Part shown: piece after piece, positions 19,494 through 29,245 of the stretch
How positions within the stretch are numbered: position 1 is the first letter of the stretch
Layout of the letters: the number at the start of each line of letters is the position of its first letter
Source of the DNA: TMED88 sp964515335
GTDB taxonomy: Bacteria; Myxococcota_A; UBA9160; UBA4427
Assembly (NCBI GenBank): GCA_964515335.1
Contig: CAZETS010000021.1
Span: 1 to 64,000, forward strand
Reading direction: 5' to 3'
DNA: 64,000 nucleotides
Position numbers and translations under genes: made by a program
Notes under the pieces: model-generated
Told to the model about the DNA's origin: nothing
What the model saw: the letters and a program-made list of their open reading frames with translations, nothing else
Database searches by the model: none

Positions 19494-21314
19494 TCAGGAC
19501 TCGTCGGCGCCGAGGGCCGCGTAGAGCTTCTCGGTGAGCCGGAAGGTCACCGCCGACAGCTCGTCGATCGCCGTCTCGAGCGACGCGGTGTCGTCGCCCT
19601 TGGCCTGCTCGCGCGCCGCCGCGAGGGCCGACTGCACGGCCTCGCGGTCCTCGGCCGCGATGTCGTCGGCGAACTCCTCGAGGGTCTTCTCGGTCGAGTA
19701 GACGAGCCCCTCGGCCTTGTTGCGCAGCTCGGTGAGCGCCCGCAGCGAGGTGTCCTCGGCGGCGTGGCTCTCGGCCTCCTCGACGAGGCGCTCGACCTCT
19801 TCGTCCGAGAGGCCGCTCGACGCCGTCACCTCGATGCTCTGCGACTTGCCGGTGCCCAGGTCCTTGGCGGACACGTTCACGACGCCGTCGGTGTCGATCT
19901 GGAAGCTCACCTCGATCTGCGGCACGCCACGCGGCGCCGGCGCAATGCCGACGAGCTCGAAGCAGCCGAGCCGCATGTTGTCCTCGGCCATCTCGCGCTC
20001 GCCCTGCAGGACGTGCACGCGCACCATGTCCTGGCCGTCCTCGGTGGTCGAGAAGACCTGGCTCTTCACCGTGGGAATCGTGGTGTTCTTCTCGATGATC
20101 TTCGTGAACACGCCGCCCTGGGTCTCGACGCCCAGCGAAAGCGGCGAGACGTCGAGCAGCAGGACGTCCTCGACCTCGCCCTTCAGCACCCCGCCCTGGA
20201 TCGCCGCACCGGCGGCGACCACCTCGTCGGGGTTGACGCTCGTGTTGGGCGCCTGGCCGAAGACCTCCTCGACCTTCGCCTGCACGCGCGGCATGCGTGT
20301 CATGCCGCCCACGAGCAGCACGTCGTCGATCTGCTCGAGAGCAACGCCGGCGTCCTCGACCGCGGTGCGGCACGGCGCGTCGAGGCGATCGACGAGCCCT
20401 GCGCAGAGCTCCTCGATCAGCGCGCGCGAGAGCGTCACCACGAGGTGCTTCGGACCTTCGTCGTCCGAGCTGATGAAGGGCAGATTGACGTCGGTCTCCT
20501 CGAGCGACGACAGCTCCTGCTTGGCGCGCTCGGCGCCTTCTTTCAGGCGCTGCAGCGCCATCGGGTCCTGGCGCAGATCGATGCCGTGCTCCTGCCGGAA
20601 ACCGTCCGCGAGGTGGTCGACGATGGCGTTGTCGAAGTCCTCGCCGCCCAGAAAAGTGTCGCCGTTCGTCGACAGCACCTGAAAGACGCCGTCGCCGATC
20701 TCGAGGATCGAGATATCGAAGGTGCCGCCGCCGAGGTCGAAGACCGCGATGGTCTTGTCCTCGCTGACGTCGATCCCGTAGGCGAGCGCGGCCGCGGTGG
20801 GCTCGTTGATGATGCGCAGGACGTTCAGTCCCGCGACGGCGCCCGCCTCCTTGGTGGCCTGACGCTGGGCGTCGTTGAAGTAGGCCGGAACCGTGATCAC
20901 GGCGTCGTCGACCGGCTCGCCGAGGAAGTCGGCGGCCGTGTCCTTCATCTTGGTCAGGATGGTGGCGGAGATCTCCTGGGGCGAGCAGGCCCGGTCGTCG
21001 ACCTTCACCCAGGCGTCGCCGTTTTCGGCCGCCACGATTCCGAACGGCGCGACCTCCTTGAACGACGCGACCTCGTCCGCATCGTGCTTGCGCCCGATCA
21101 GGCGCTTCACGGCGAAGAGCGTGCGCGCGGGGTTCGTGACCGCCTGGCGCTTGGCGATCTGGCCGACGAGCTTCTCGCCGGACTCGGTGAACGCCACCAT
21201 CGACGGCGTCGTCCGCGAGCCCTCGGCGTTGGCGACCACCTCCGGGTTGCCCGCGGACGTGAACGCCACGCACGAGTTGGTCGTCCCGAGATCGATCCCG
21301 ATGACCTTGCCCAT
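19494..21314 (-). CDS. dnaK: Chaperone DnaK (Hsp70)
   Basis: 606 residues beginning MGKVIGIDLGTTNSCVAF. It has the ATPase signatures AVFDLGGGTFDISIL and VLLVGGMTRMPRVQ and the substrate domain block DVSPLSLGVETQGGVFT. The C-terminal lid is about 30 residues shorter than in E. coli and ends in LGADES, an acidic tail rather than EEVKDKK. It is flanked by grpE and dnaJ in the classical order. ATG 21314 is well placed after a 61-base gap from grpE. Confidence 0.97.
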   Translation of the reverse strand: MGKVIGIDLGTTNSCVAFTSAGNPEVVANAEGSRTTPSMVAFTESGEKLVGQIAKRQAVTNPARTLFAVKRLIGRKHDADEVASFKEVAPFGIVAAENGDAWVKVDDRACSPQEISATILTKMKDTAADFLGEPVDDAVITVPAYFNDAQRQATKEAGAVAGLNVLRIINEPTAAALAYGIDVSEDKTIAVFDLGGGTFDISILEIGDGVFQVLSTNGDTFLGGEDFDNAIVDHLADGFRQEHGIDLRQDPMALQRLKEGAERAKQELSSLEETDVNLPFISSDDEGPKHLVVTLSRALIEELCAGLVDRLDAPCRTAVEDAGVALEQIDDVLLVGGMTRMPRVQAKVEEVFGQAPNTSVNPDEVVAAGAAIQGGVLKGEVEDVLLLDVSPLSLGVETQGGVFTKIIEKNTTIPTVKSQVFSTTEDGQDMVRVHVLQGEREMAEDNMRLGCFELVGIAPAPRGVPQIEVSFQIDTDGVVNVSAKDLGTGKSQSIEVTASSGLSDEEVERLVEEAESHAAEDTSLRALTELRNKAEGLVYSTEKTLEEFADDIAAEDREAVQSALAAAREQAKGDDTASLETAIDELSAVTFRLTEKLYAALGADES

Positions 21315-21375
21315 CGGCGGTAACCATCCTCCCCGGTGCTGCCATGGCCCCGGGGCGATGCCGCTCGAGACCGCG

Positions 21376-22065
21376 CTAACCCTGCTCTGTGTCGCTTCCT
21401 TGCGGTGCGGCGGCGGCCACCAGGACCCGGGCGGGCCGGAGCATCCGATCCTTCAGCAGATATCCCTTCTGCAGCACCTGGACGACACCGTTCGGTGCGA
21501 CCTGGTCGCTCGGCACCTGCCCCATGGCCTCGTGGTAGGCCGGATCGAAGTCCTCTCCCTCGGGATCCACGACCGTCACGCCGTGCTTGCCCAGCGCCGC
21601 CAGCAGCTCGCGGTGCACCAGCTCGACGCCCTGCAAGACGCTCTGCAAGTCCGCGTCGGCGCTCTGCTCCACGTGCCCGAGGGCGCGCTCCAGGTTATCG
21701 ACCGCCGAGAGCAGATCCTTGACGAGATTCTGCTGGCCGTACTGGAGCGACTCCTGCTTCTCCTTGAGGGTGCGCCGGCGGAAGTTCTCGAATTCGGCCT
21801 GCAGGCGAAGGTGGCGGTCGTTGGCCTCCTCGAGCTCCTTGGTGCGGGCCTCGAACTCGTCCTTCAGGGACTGCAACTCTTGTGAAAGCAGCTCGATCGT
21901 CATCTTGTCGTTGTCGGCGGATCCCGCGCCGGGGCCGGCTCCCCCCGCGCCCTCGCGGCGACCGTCCACGGCCTCCTCGGCCTCGCGCAGGGCCTCGGCC
22001 ATCTCGTCGGTCGGCGCGATGCTGGGGCCGTCCTCGTTCTCTCCGGGCGTCTCGGGATCGCTCAC
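21376..22065 (-). CDS. grpE: GrpE nucleotide exchange factor
   Basis: 229 residues. An acidic, disordered N-terminus is followed by a long coiled coil (ELEEANDRHLRLQAEFENF) and the beta domain with AYHEAMGQVPSD and VLQKGYLLKDRMLRPARV, which is the family signature. It releases ADP from DnaK. The GTG start lies nine bases after the hrcA stop, so the two are co-transcribed. The N-terminal extension (DETP/GAGGAG-rich) is longer than in E. coli. Confidence 0.94.
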   Translation of the reverse strand: MSDPETPGENEDGPSIAPTDEMAEALREAEEAVDGRREGAGGAGPGAGSADNDKMTIELLSQELQSLKDEFEARTKELEEANDRHLRLQAEFENFRRRTLKEKQESLQYGQQNLVKDLLSAVDNLERALGHVEQSADADLQSVLQGVELVHRELLAALGKHGVTVVDPEGEDFDPAYHEAMGQVPSDQVAPNGVVQVLQKGYLLKDRMLRPARVLVAAAAPQGSDTEQG

Positions 22066-22074
22066 GGGCGCGCC

Positions 22075-23241
22075 TCAGGCTCCTAGCCGCTGTGTGATCA
22101 GGCGCGAGCAATAGCTCACCACCGGAATCACCCGGGCGTAGTCCATGCGGTTGGGTCCGATCACCCCGAGCACGCCCAGGGGGGCGCCCCCAGCGGTGAT
22201 CGGCGATTCCGCGTATTCATCGGCATCCGGCCGGGAAAGTCCAGCCCCGCCGTAGGGAACCGCCACGACCGCGCAGCGGCGCAGGGCCGGCTCCTCGAGA
22301 TCCTCGCCGAGGGACACCGAGACCCCCCCGGCGTCCGACTCGAGGACCTGGCCGAGCACGTCGAGCAGCCGCTCGTTGGTCTCGAGGGCGCTCATCAGGC
22401 CGCGGATGCGGTCGGGATCGTCGAACTCGGGCTGCGCGAGCAGGGCCGATCGCGTGGTGATGACCAGCTCGGCCTGCTCGCTCGAGATGCCCTCGGTGAA
22501 GATGCGCAGACCGAGAGCGAGCGAGCGGAAGAGCAGGCTTCGCGCCTCGCTCTCGAGCTCGCGCAGCTCGCGCTCGAGCAGCCCGCGCACCTGCGGCAGG
22601 CTGCGGTCGACCACCCGCTCGTTCAGCGCAGCCGCCATCCGGTCGAGCTCGGCCTGATCGCCGGCGCCCTCGTCGTCGACGACGCACTGTCGCGTCACGC
22701 CGCTCTTCGGCACCACCACGACGAGCAGGCGATCCTCCGCCACCCGCACGAGGCTGACATGGCGCAGTGTCAGTCGCTCGAGGCGCGGTCGCAGCGCGAA
22801 TCCGAGCTGATGGGTGCGCAGCGAGAGCAGACTCGAGATGCGCGGCATGACGTCCTGGCCCTCGACCTCGCCGAGCGCGTCGGCCAGGTCGCGGCGGTCG
22901 TAGGCCGAGAGGCTCGGAGCGCCGAGCAGCCGGTCGACGAAGAGCCGGATGCCGCCCTCGGTGGGCACGCGGCCCGCCGAGGCGTGGGGCTTCTCGATCA
23001 GGCCGCGGTCGGCGAGCTCGGCCATCGTGTTGCGGATGCTCGCGCTCGAGAGGGGAACCGGCAGCAGATGCGAGACCATCGCGCTCGAAGCCGGCGAGGC
23101 ATCGGCCACGTAGGCGGTCACCACCGCCCGCAGCACCATCGCCTGACGGTCGCTGAGCGGCTTCGGCCCGCCCGGGCTGCCGCTTCCGCTCGCCGCCTCG
23201 GCGCGCCTCGCCGAGGGCTGTTGGCCGACTCGTTCGGACAC
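22075..23241 (-). CDS. hrcA: HrcA heat-shock repressor
   Basis: 388 residues from GTG 23241, which has GAGG six bases upstream. The winged-helix start LSDRQAMVLRAVVTAYV and the motif SSASIRNTMAELADRGLIEKPHASAGRVPT (its core SASIRNTMAELADRG) identify HrcA. The C-terminal GAF-like domain ends with VIGPNRMDYARVIPVVSYCS. HrcA binds CIRCE operators and represses chaperone operons. Here it heads the hrcA-grpE-dnaK-dnaJ set and probably regulates itself through the degenerate operator described at 23270-23299. Confidence 0.95.
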   Translation of the reverse strand: MSERVGQQPSARRAEAASGSGSPGGPKPLSDRQAMVLRAVVTAYVADASPASSAMVSHLLPVPLSSASIRNTMAELADRGLIEKPHASAGRVPTEGGIRLFVDRLLGAPSLSAYDRRDLADALGEVEGQDVMPRISSLLSLRTHQLGFALRPRLERLTLRHVSLVRVAEDRLLVVVVPKSGVTRQCVVDDEGAGDQAELDRMAAALNERVVDRSLPQVRGLLERELRELESEARSLLFRSLALGLRIFTEGISSEQAELVITTRSALLAQPEFDDPDRIRGLMSALETNERLLDVLGQVLESDAGGVSVSLGEDLEEPALRRCAVVAVPYGGAGLSRPDADEYAESPITAGGAPLGVLGVIGPNRMDYARVIPVVSYCSRLITQRLGA

Positions 23242-23269
23242 GAAAAACCTCAATGAATTCGCGGAGTCC

Positions 23270-23299
23270 TGTCTAACACTCCCCACGCGGGGCGTCAAC
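23270..23299 (-). promoter_or_regulatory. Candidate hrcA promoter overlapping a degenerate CIRCE operator
   Basis: On the minus strand TTGACG (23298-23293) and TAGACA (23275-23270) are separated by 17 bases, a sigma-70-like spacing. On the plus strand CTAACACTC (23273-23281), nine bases, then GGCGTCAAC resembles TTAGCACTC-N9-GAGTGCTAA. The left half matches at seven of nine positions and the right half poorly. A half-conserved operator covering the promoter would fit autoregulation by HrcA. Confidence 0.45.
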
Positions 23300-23336
23300 G
23301 ATCCAAGCGCCCCGGCGGGCTCGATTCACGCGCCCC

Positions 23337-24536
23337 TCAGACAAACTCGGCGGCGACCTCGTCGGCGAGCAGGCGGCCGCGGGCGGTGAGCGCGAGATCG
23401 CCCGCCGCCGACTCGGCGAGCAGCCCGCGCTCGAGCAGCCGCTCGATCAGCGGGCCGAACAGGCCCCGCGGCGGCGCCCCGAACTCGGCCTCGAGCGCCC
23501 GGGCCGAGATGCCCTCCGCGGTCCGCAGACCCAGGAAGCAGGCCTCGCCGAGGGCCTGCCGCGCCTCCGGGATCTCCTCGGCCTCGGCCGGCAGGCGACC
23601 GGCCTCGACGCGGGCCAGCCAGGCCGAGAGTGCGCGGGGATTGGCGGTGCGCGCGCCGTGGGGCCGCCCCGGTCCCGGCGGATCGGTCGAGTGCGCGCCG
23701 GGTCCCAGGGCCAGCACCGGGGCCCTCGCCCAGTAGCGGCGGTTGTGGCGCGAAGCGAAGCCCGGCCGGGCGAAGTTGGTCAGCTCGTAGCGCTCGTAGC
23801 CGGCATCGCCCAGCACCGACTCGATGCGCAGCGACATGTCGGCGGCCGCGTCGTCGTCGAAGCGGGCGAGCCGGCCGGACTCGCTGGCCCGGCCGAAGGG
23901 CGTGCGCGGCTCGTGGACCAGCTCGTAGGTGGAGACGTGCTCGGGCGCGAAGGCCAGCGCCAGGGCCAGGTCGCGCTCGAGCGTCGCGAGGGTCTGGTGC
24001 AGGGCCGCGAACATCAGGTCGATCGAAATGTTCGAGAATCCCGCCGCGCGGGCCGCGTCGAGCGTGAGGGGGATCTCGTCGGCGCGGTGCGCACGGCCGA
24101 GGGCCTTCAGGAGCGAGTCGTCGAAGGACTGCACGCCGACCGAGAGCCGGTCGACGCCGGCCTCGCTCCGAAACGCCTCCAGGCACTCGCGCTCGACCGT
24201 GCTCGGATTGATCTCGAGCGTCACCTCGAGCGCGTCCCCGCCCGGCGCGAAGCGGGCCCGCACGGCCTCGCCGATGCGCGCCAGCGACTCGGGGCGCAGC
24301 AGCCCCGGCGTGCCGCCGCCCAGGTAGAGGGTGGCGAGCGAGCGACCGGCGAAGGCCGGCGCGCGCAGCTCGAGCTCGCCGAGCAGGGCGGCGACGAAGC
24401 GATCCTCCCGCTCGCGAAACGCGGCGTTCGCGCCGTCGCGCAGCCGCTCGGGCGCCGGCTCGACCGCGAAGTCGCAGTACGGGCACACGCGTGCGCAGAA
24501 CGGCACGTGCACATAGACGCCGACGTCCGCGGTCAT
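23337..24536 (-). CDS. hemW: HemW, radical-SAM haem chaperone
   Basis: 399 residues from ATG 24536. The radical-SAM cluster motif is C14-x3-C18-x2-C21 within VHVPFCARVCPYC. Further family blocks are LYLGGGTPGLL, LSVGVQSFDDSLLKALGR and the HemW C-terminal domain. HemW lacks the extra Cys after the cluster motif that marks HemN (here Phe follows Asp), consistent with haem trafficking rather than oxidase activity. A TATAGA hexamer lies just upstream. It is divergent from the M16 peptidase gene, with hemN close behind. Confidence 0.88.
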   Translation of the reverse strand: MTADVGVYVHVPFCARVCPYCDFAVEPAPERLRDGANAAFREREDRFVAALLGELELRAPAFAGRSLATLYLGGGTPGLLRPESLARIGEAVRARFAPGGDALEVTLEINPSTVERECLEAFRSEAGVDRLSVGVQSFDDSLLKALGRAHRADEIPLTLDAARAAGFSNISIDLMFAALHQTLATLERDLALALAFAPEHVSTYELVHEPRTPFGRASESGRLARFDDDAAADMSLRIESVLGDAGYERYELTNFARPGFASRHNRRYWARAPVLALGPGAHSTDPPGPGRPHGARTANPRALSAWLARVEAGRLPAEAEEIPEARQALGEACFLGLRTAEGISARALEAEFGAPPRGLFGPLIERLLERGLLAESAAGDLALTARGRLLADEVAAEFV

Positions 24537-24597
24537 GCCCGGAAGTCTATAGCCTGCGCGGGCTTTCCCCCTCCGGTCCGATACCCTCTGCGCCCAC

Positions 24598-27222
24598 TTG
24601 TCGAACCGCGAAGTCCACGACGAGAAGCTCGACAACGGGCTTCGCCTGCTCCTGCAGGAGAGCCACCTGTCGCCGGTGGCGAGCGTGCAGTTCTGGGCGC
24701 GGGTCGGCAGTGCGGACGAGCGGCCCGGCGAAGAGGGGCTCGCCCACTTCCACGAGCACATGCTCTTCAAGGGCACCGGGCAGCGCGGCGTGGGCGCGGT
24801 GGCCGGCGACGTGGAAGGGGCCGGGGGACGCATCAACGCCTACACGTCCTTCGACGTCACCGTCTACTACGCGACGCTGCCCGGCGACGCGCTCGATACC
24901 GGCGTCGAGGTGCTCGCCGACGCCGTCCGCCACTCGGTGTTCGACGCAGCCGAGGTGCAGCGCGAGCAGGAGGTGGTGATCGAGGAGATCCGGCGCTCGG
25001 AAGACGTGCCCGGCCACGTGCTGAGCGACCTCACCTTTCGTGAGGCGTACCTCGCGCACCCCTATCGCGCGCCCATCCTGGGCACGCCCGAGAGCGTCGG
25101 CGGGCTCGACCGTGACCGCTGCCTGGGCTTCTTCCGGCGCTGGTATGCGCCCGACAATCTCACGGTGATCGCCACCGGCGACTTCGAGGCCGGCGCCCTG
25201 CGCGACCGCATCGCCGGCCTCTTCGAGGGGGCGGAGCCCGGCCACGCCGTGCGCGAGCGGCCCGACGAGCCGCGCCACACCGCACTGAAGACCCACGTGC
25301 TGCGGCGAGCGTTCGAGGGTCATCGCATCGAGCTGGCCTGGCCGTCCGCGCGCTTCCGCGATCGCGACGCGACCTACCTCGACCTGCTGTCCTTCCTGCT
25401 CGGCGAGTGCGAATCGAGCCGGCTGGTGCGGCGCTTGCGCGAGCGCGAGGGGCTCGTCGACAAGATCGACTCCTCTTCGTACACGCCCCTCGACCGCGGG
25501 CTCTTCTCGATCAACCTCGAGACGGACGCCGCCCGCGCCGCCGGCGCCCTCGAGGCGATCGCCGAGGAGGTCGAGCGGCTTCGCCACGAGCCCGTGGGCG
25601 AGGACGAGCTCGAGCGCGCCCGCGCGAACTTCCTCGCCACCGAACACTTCGAGCGCGAGAGCGTCTCGGGCATCGCGAGCAAGCTCGGCAGCTTCGAGCT
25701 GCTCGGCGCGGGCTGGCAGACCGAGGACGAATACTTCGAGACGCTGCGCGGCGCGGGGCGCGACGACCTGATGCGCGTCGCCAACGAGTACCTGTCGACC
25801 GATCAGCTCACGGCGGCCGCGCTGGTGCCCGAGCAGACCGCGAACGGCCTCGACGACGAGACGATCGCGAACGCACTCGTCACCGGCGCCGCCCGCTCCG
25901 CCTCACGCGCCACGGCGCCCGGGCGCAAAGCGGCGCCGCGGCCCGCGACCGCTTCGCCGCCGGTCGCCGTGACGGCTCCGCCCGAGCGGGGTCCGGGCGA
26001 GATCCACAGCTTCCCGCTGCCGGGCGGCGGCATGCTGCACGTGACGCCGCGGCGCAGCGTCCCGGTCGTCGCCGGACGCGCGGCCTTCGTGGGCGGACTG
26101 CTCGCCGACACGGAGGCGAGCGCCGGGCTGTCGAGCTTTACCGCCGCGATGTGGACCCGCGGCACCCGGGGCCGCACGGCGGTCGATTTCGCTCGCGCCG
26201 TCGAGGACCTCGCGGCCGACGTGAGCGGCTTCTCGGGGCGCAGCTCGCTCGGCATCACCTTCGAATCGACGAGCGACAAGCTCGTGCCCACCCTCGACCT
26301 CGCCGCCGAGGTGCTCCTCGAACCGCGCTTCGACGACGAGGAGGTGGAGCGGGAGCGGCGCGAGACGCTGGCCGCCATCGACCGGCGCGAGGACCAGCTC
26401 GCCCAGCGCGCCTTCCAGATCTTCGGCGAGACCGAGTTCGCCGAGCACCCGTACCGGCTGCCCATGCTCGGCCATCGCGACAGCGTGGCGGGCTTCTCGC
26501 CCGGGGACGTGCGCGCGCAGCACACACGACTGATCCGCTCACCCAACCTCGTGCTGGCGATCGCCGGCGACGTCGACCCCGACGCCGTCGCCAAGGAGGT
26601 GACAGAGCGGCTCTCTGGGCTGCCCGGCGAGCCCTTCGATCGCCCGGGCGCCGCCGAAGATCCGCGGCCCGCCGGGATCCGCGAGGCGCTGCTCGAGAAG
26701 GATCGCGCCCAGGCCCACCTGGTGCTCGGCTTCCGCGGCACCGACGTCTCGGACCCCGACCGGCACGGGCTCGAGGTGCTCTCGCACGTACTCAGCGGTC
26801 AGGGCGGGCGGCTCTTCCTCGACCTGCGAGACAGGCAGAGCCTGGCCTACAGCGTTTCGGCGATGAACGTCGAGGGTCTCGCACCCGGGTTCTTCGCGGT
26901 CTACATCGGGACATCACCCGACAAGGTCGAGGTCGCCCGCGCAGGCATCCTCGACCACCTGCAGCGCCTCGTCGACGAGCCGCCCGGCGAGGAGGAACTC
27001 GACCGCGCGCGCCGCAACCTGATCGGCAACTACGCGATCGATCAGCAGCGCAGCGCAGCCCGCGCCGCGCACACCGCCCTCGACGCGCTGTACGGGCTGG
27101 GGCCCGACGCGCACCGCGCCTACCCGGAGCAGATCGCGGCGATCACCCGCGACGACGTGCTGCGCATCGCGCGCCGGTTCTTCCGACTCGACGCGTACAC
27201 GCTCGCGCTCGTGCGGCCTTGA
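24598..27222 (+). CDS. M16-family zinc metallopeptidase, two fused halves
   Basis: 874 residues made of two pitrilysin-like halves. The N-terminal half has the inverted zinc motif H50-F-H-E53-H54 and a downstream Glu in VVIEEIRRSED, so it is catalytic. The C-terminal half (from about 490) lacks the motif and is the inactive partner. A proline/alanine-rich linker joins them. The start is TTG at 24598 (MSNREVHDEKLDNGLRLLLQ), the only start that keeps the full N-terminus. No signal peptide is visible. Bacterial members degrade peptides in the periplasm or cytoplasm. It lies directly upstream of hemN. Confidence 0.88.
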   Translation: MSNREVHDEKLDNGLRLLLQESHLSPVASVQFWARVGSADERPGEEGLAHFHEHMLFKGTGQRGVGAVAGDVEGAGGRINAYTSFDVTVYYATLPGDALDTGVEVLADAVRHSVFDAAEVQREQEVVIEEIRRSEDVPGHVLSDLTFREAYLAHPYRAPILGTPESVGGLDRDRCLGFFRRWYAPDNLTVIATGDFEAGALRDRIAGLFEGAEPGHAVRERPDEPRHTALKTHVLRRAFEGHRIELAWPSARFRDRDATYLDLLSFLLGECESSRLVRRLREREGLVDKIDSSSYTPLDRGLFSINLETDAARAAGALEAIAEEVERLRHEPVGEDELERARANFLATEHFERESVSGIASKLGSFELLGAGWQTEDEYFETLRGAGRDDLMRVANEYLSTDQLTAAALVPEQTANGLDDETIANALVTGAARSASRATAPGRKAAPRPATASPPVAVTAPPERGPGEIHSFPLPGGGMLHVTPRRSVPVVAGRAAFVGGLLADTEASAGLSSFTAAMWTRGTRGRTAVDFARAVEDLAADVSGFSGRSSLGITFESTSDKLVPTLDLAAEVLLEPRFDDEEVERERRETLAAIDRREDQLAQRAFQIFGETEFAEHPYRLPMLGHRDSVAGFSPGDVRAQHTRLIRSPNLVLAIAGDVDPDAVAKEVTERLSGLPGEPFDRPGAAEDPRPAGIREALLEKDRAQAHLVLGFRGTDVSDPDRHGLEVLSHVLSGQGGRLFLDLRDRQSLAYSVSAMNVEGLAPGFFAVYIGTSPDKVEVARAGILDHLQRLVDEPPGEEELDRARRNLIGNYAIDQQRSAARAAHTALDALYGLGPDAHRAYPEQIAAITRDDVLRIARRFFRLDAYTLALVRP

Positions 27223-27302
27223 GGCCAGGGCCCGGCAAGCCGAAGACGACCGGCGCTACCCTCGGCGGCGAACGCCCCGGAACCGTGGAGAGACGAGGCG
27301 GT

Positions 27303-28664
27303 ATGGACCTGCAGGCGCTCGTCACGCGCTACGACAAGCCCGGGCCCCGGTACACCAGCTACCCGACGGTGCCGGTGTGGAGCGAGGCCTTCGGCGACGC
27401 CGAGCTGCGCGAGGCGCTGGCGCGAAGCACCGCCGACGACCTGTCGCTCTACGTCCACGTGCCGTATTGCGAGCGCCTCTGCTCTTTCTGCGCCTGCAAC
27501 CGGCAGATCACCCAGGACCACGGCGTGGTGGCCCCCTACCTCGAGGCCATCGGGCGCCAGGCCGGGCAGCTCGCCGCCGGGCTCGGTCGCGAGCGGCGGG
27601 CGGTGCAGCTCGCGTTCGGGGGCGGCAGCCCGAACTTCCTCGACGAGCAGGAGCTCGACCGCCTGATCGCCACGATCGACGAGCACTTCGCGCCCGCCCC
27701 CGACGCCGAGCGCAGCGCCGAGCTCGACCCCCGCCGCACCCGCCCGTCGCAGCTCGACGTGCTCGCAGAGCGGCGCTTCACGCGCGTGAGCTTCGGCGTG
27801 CAGGACACCGACCCGCGCGTGCTGCGCGCCATCAACCGGGTGCAGTCCGAGGAGACGATCCGCGAGCTCGTGCGGCACGCCCGCTCGCGCGGCATCCGCA
27901 GCGTGAACGTCGACCTGATCTACGGCCTTCCCTACCAGACCGTCGAGTCGTTCCAGGGCACGCTCGACCGGCTCGAAGCAATTCGGCCCGACCGCATCGC
28001 GCTCTACAGCTACGCGCACGTCACTTGGATCTCAAAGGCGCAGCGCGGCTTCGAGCGCAAGGACCTGCCCGACGCGCAGGAAAAGGTGGCGATCTTCCTG
28101 GCCGCCCTCTCGCGGCTCGAGTCGGCGGGCTATCGCCACCTGGGCCTCGACCACTTCGCGCTGCCCGACGACGAGCTGGTGATCGCCTCCGACGACGGCA
28201 CGCTGCGGCGCAACTTCATGGGCTACACGACGCGCGGAGGCGTCGAGGTGCTGGCCCTCGGACCGAGCGGCATCTCGGAGATCGGCGGCAGCTACGCGCA
28301 GTCGGCCCACGACCCGGACGCCTGGCGCGAGAGCATCGCGCAAGGCGCACTCGCCACCGTGAAGGGCTTTCGGTTGTCGCCCGAGGACCGCGAGCGCGGC
28401 TGGCTGATCCAGCGGCTGATGTGCCGCGGCGAGATCCGCGGCGACCGCTTCGAGGAGACGTTCGGGCGCGGGCTCGCCGAGCGCATCCCCGATCTCGACG
28501 GACGCCTCGCGCCCTTCGTCGAGGACGGGCTGCTCGCGCGCACCGGCCACGGCTACGAGGTGACGCGCACGGGCCGGCTCTTCCTGCGCGTGATCGCGAT
28601 GACGTTCGACGCCCATCTGAAGCCGCCGGGCGACGACCAGCCCCGCTTCTCGCGCACCGTGTAG
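27303..28664 (+). CDS. hemN: Oxygen-independent coproporphyrinogen III dehydrogenase
   Basis: 453 residues starting MDLQALVTRYDKPGPRYTSYPT, the HemN hallmark. The cluster motif C56-x3-C60-x2-C63-x-C65 (YCERLCSFCAC) includes the extra Cys specific to HemN. Conserved blocks include FGGGSPNFL and SVNVDLIYGLPYQT. It converts coproporphyrinogen III to protoporphyrinogen IX without oxygen, implying haem synthesis under low oxygen. It has ATG 27303 after an 80-base gap from the peptidase gene. Confidence 0.94.
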   Translation: MDLQALVTRYDKPGPRYTSYPTVPVWSEAFGDAELREALARSTADDLSLYVHVPYCERLCSFCACNRQITQDHGVVAPYLEAIGRQAGQLAAGLGRERRAVQLAFGGGSPNFLDEQELDRLIATIDEHFAPAPDAERSAELDPRRTRPSQLDVLAERRFTRVSFGVQDTDPRVLRAINRVQSEETIRELVRHARSRGIRSVNVDLIYGLPYQTVESFQGTLDRLEAIRPDRIALYSYAHVTWISKAQRGFERKDLPDAQEKVAIFLAALSRLESAGYRHLGLDHFALPDDELVIASDDGTLRRNFMGYTTRGGVEVLALGPSGISEIGGSYAQSAHDPDAWRESIAQGALATVKGFRLSPEDRERGWLIQRLMCRGEIRGDRFEETFGRGLAERIPDLDGRLAPFVEDGLLARTGHGYEVTRTGRLFLRVIAMTFDAHLKPPGDDQPRFSRTV

Positions 28665-28671
28665 CGTAGAC

Positions 28672-29005
28672 TCAGCGCGTAAGGCGTGCGCCGACCGCCG
28701 AGCACTCGATGCACGGCGCCTCGACGGAATGCTCGCTTCGGCAGAACGCGACGCCCTTGCAGCCGAGCGGATGCGCGCGCTGGATCCAGCCGACGATCTG
28801 CTCGGGGCTGCTGCCCGGCGGCAGCTGCACGGTCTTCGAGGCCGGGCAGCGCGTCGCGGGTGGCCTCGCTCTCGTGGGGCAGCAGCGTCGGGTTGCCGGT
28901 CTCGTGGATCGCCGCCGCGATGGCGTCGAGCAGCACACGCGCGGGCACGCTGGCGCGCACCCGATCCGCGGCGCGCGCGGATCGCAGCGGCTCGGCCCGA
29001 CCCAC
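28672..29005 (-). pseudogene. Frame-shifted remnant resembling the C-terminus of a class II ribonucleotide reductase
   Basis: Two frames together make one recognisable tail. The first (about 29005 to 28840) reads RVLLDAIAAAIHETGNPTLL and ends in RDALPGLED. The second (about 28840 to 28672) reads SKTVQLPPGSSPEQIVGW, then LGCKGVAFCR and a Cys pair CIEC. The SKTVQLP...LGCKG pattern resembles the end of adenosylcobalamin-dependent reductases. A TGA lies just upstream of the first frame and no start is convincing, so this is a decayed or sequencing-broken fragment. The rest of the 581-base gap between hemN and the CBS gene shows nothing else. Confidence 0.4.
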
Positions 29006-29245
29006 GAATCGATCCTCGCTTCGTCATTTTCCACCTCACGGGCGTCACGCCCCTCGCTTGACCTTGCAATCCCCGGAGCGACAATGCCCAGTGATGGGGC
29101 GGGTTGTCTCGCCAGGCGACGAGGTGCTGTAGACATGCGCCACATCGTGCTGCGCACCGGATGGAGTCGGGGCATGCTACGTGGTGGTCGACCCGGCCGA
29201 GAGGAATCGAGCGATCGGCCGGAACCGCCAACCAGGAGAGCCGGC

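Noticed and set aside
28032..29231. Long minus-strand frame covering the end of hemN and the following gap
   Set aside because: It is opposite hemN for half its length and lacks any recognisable domain.
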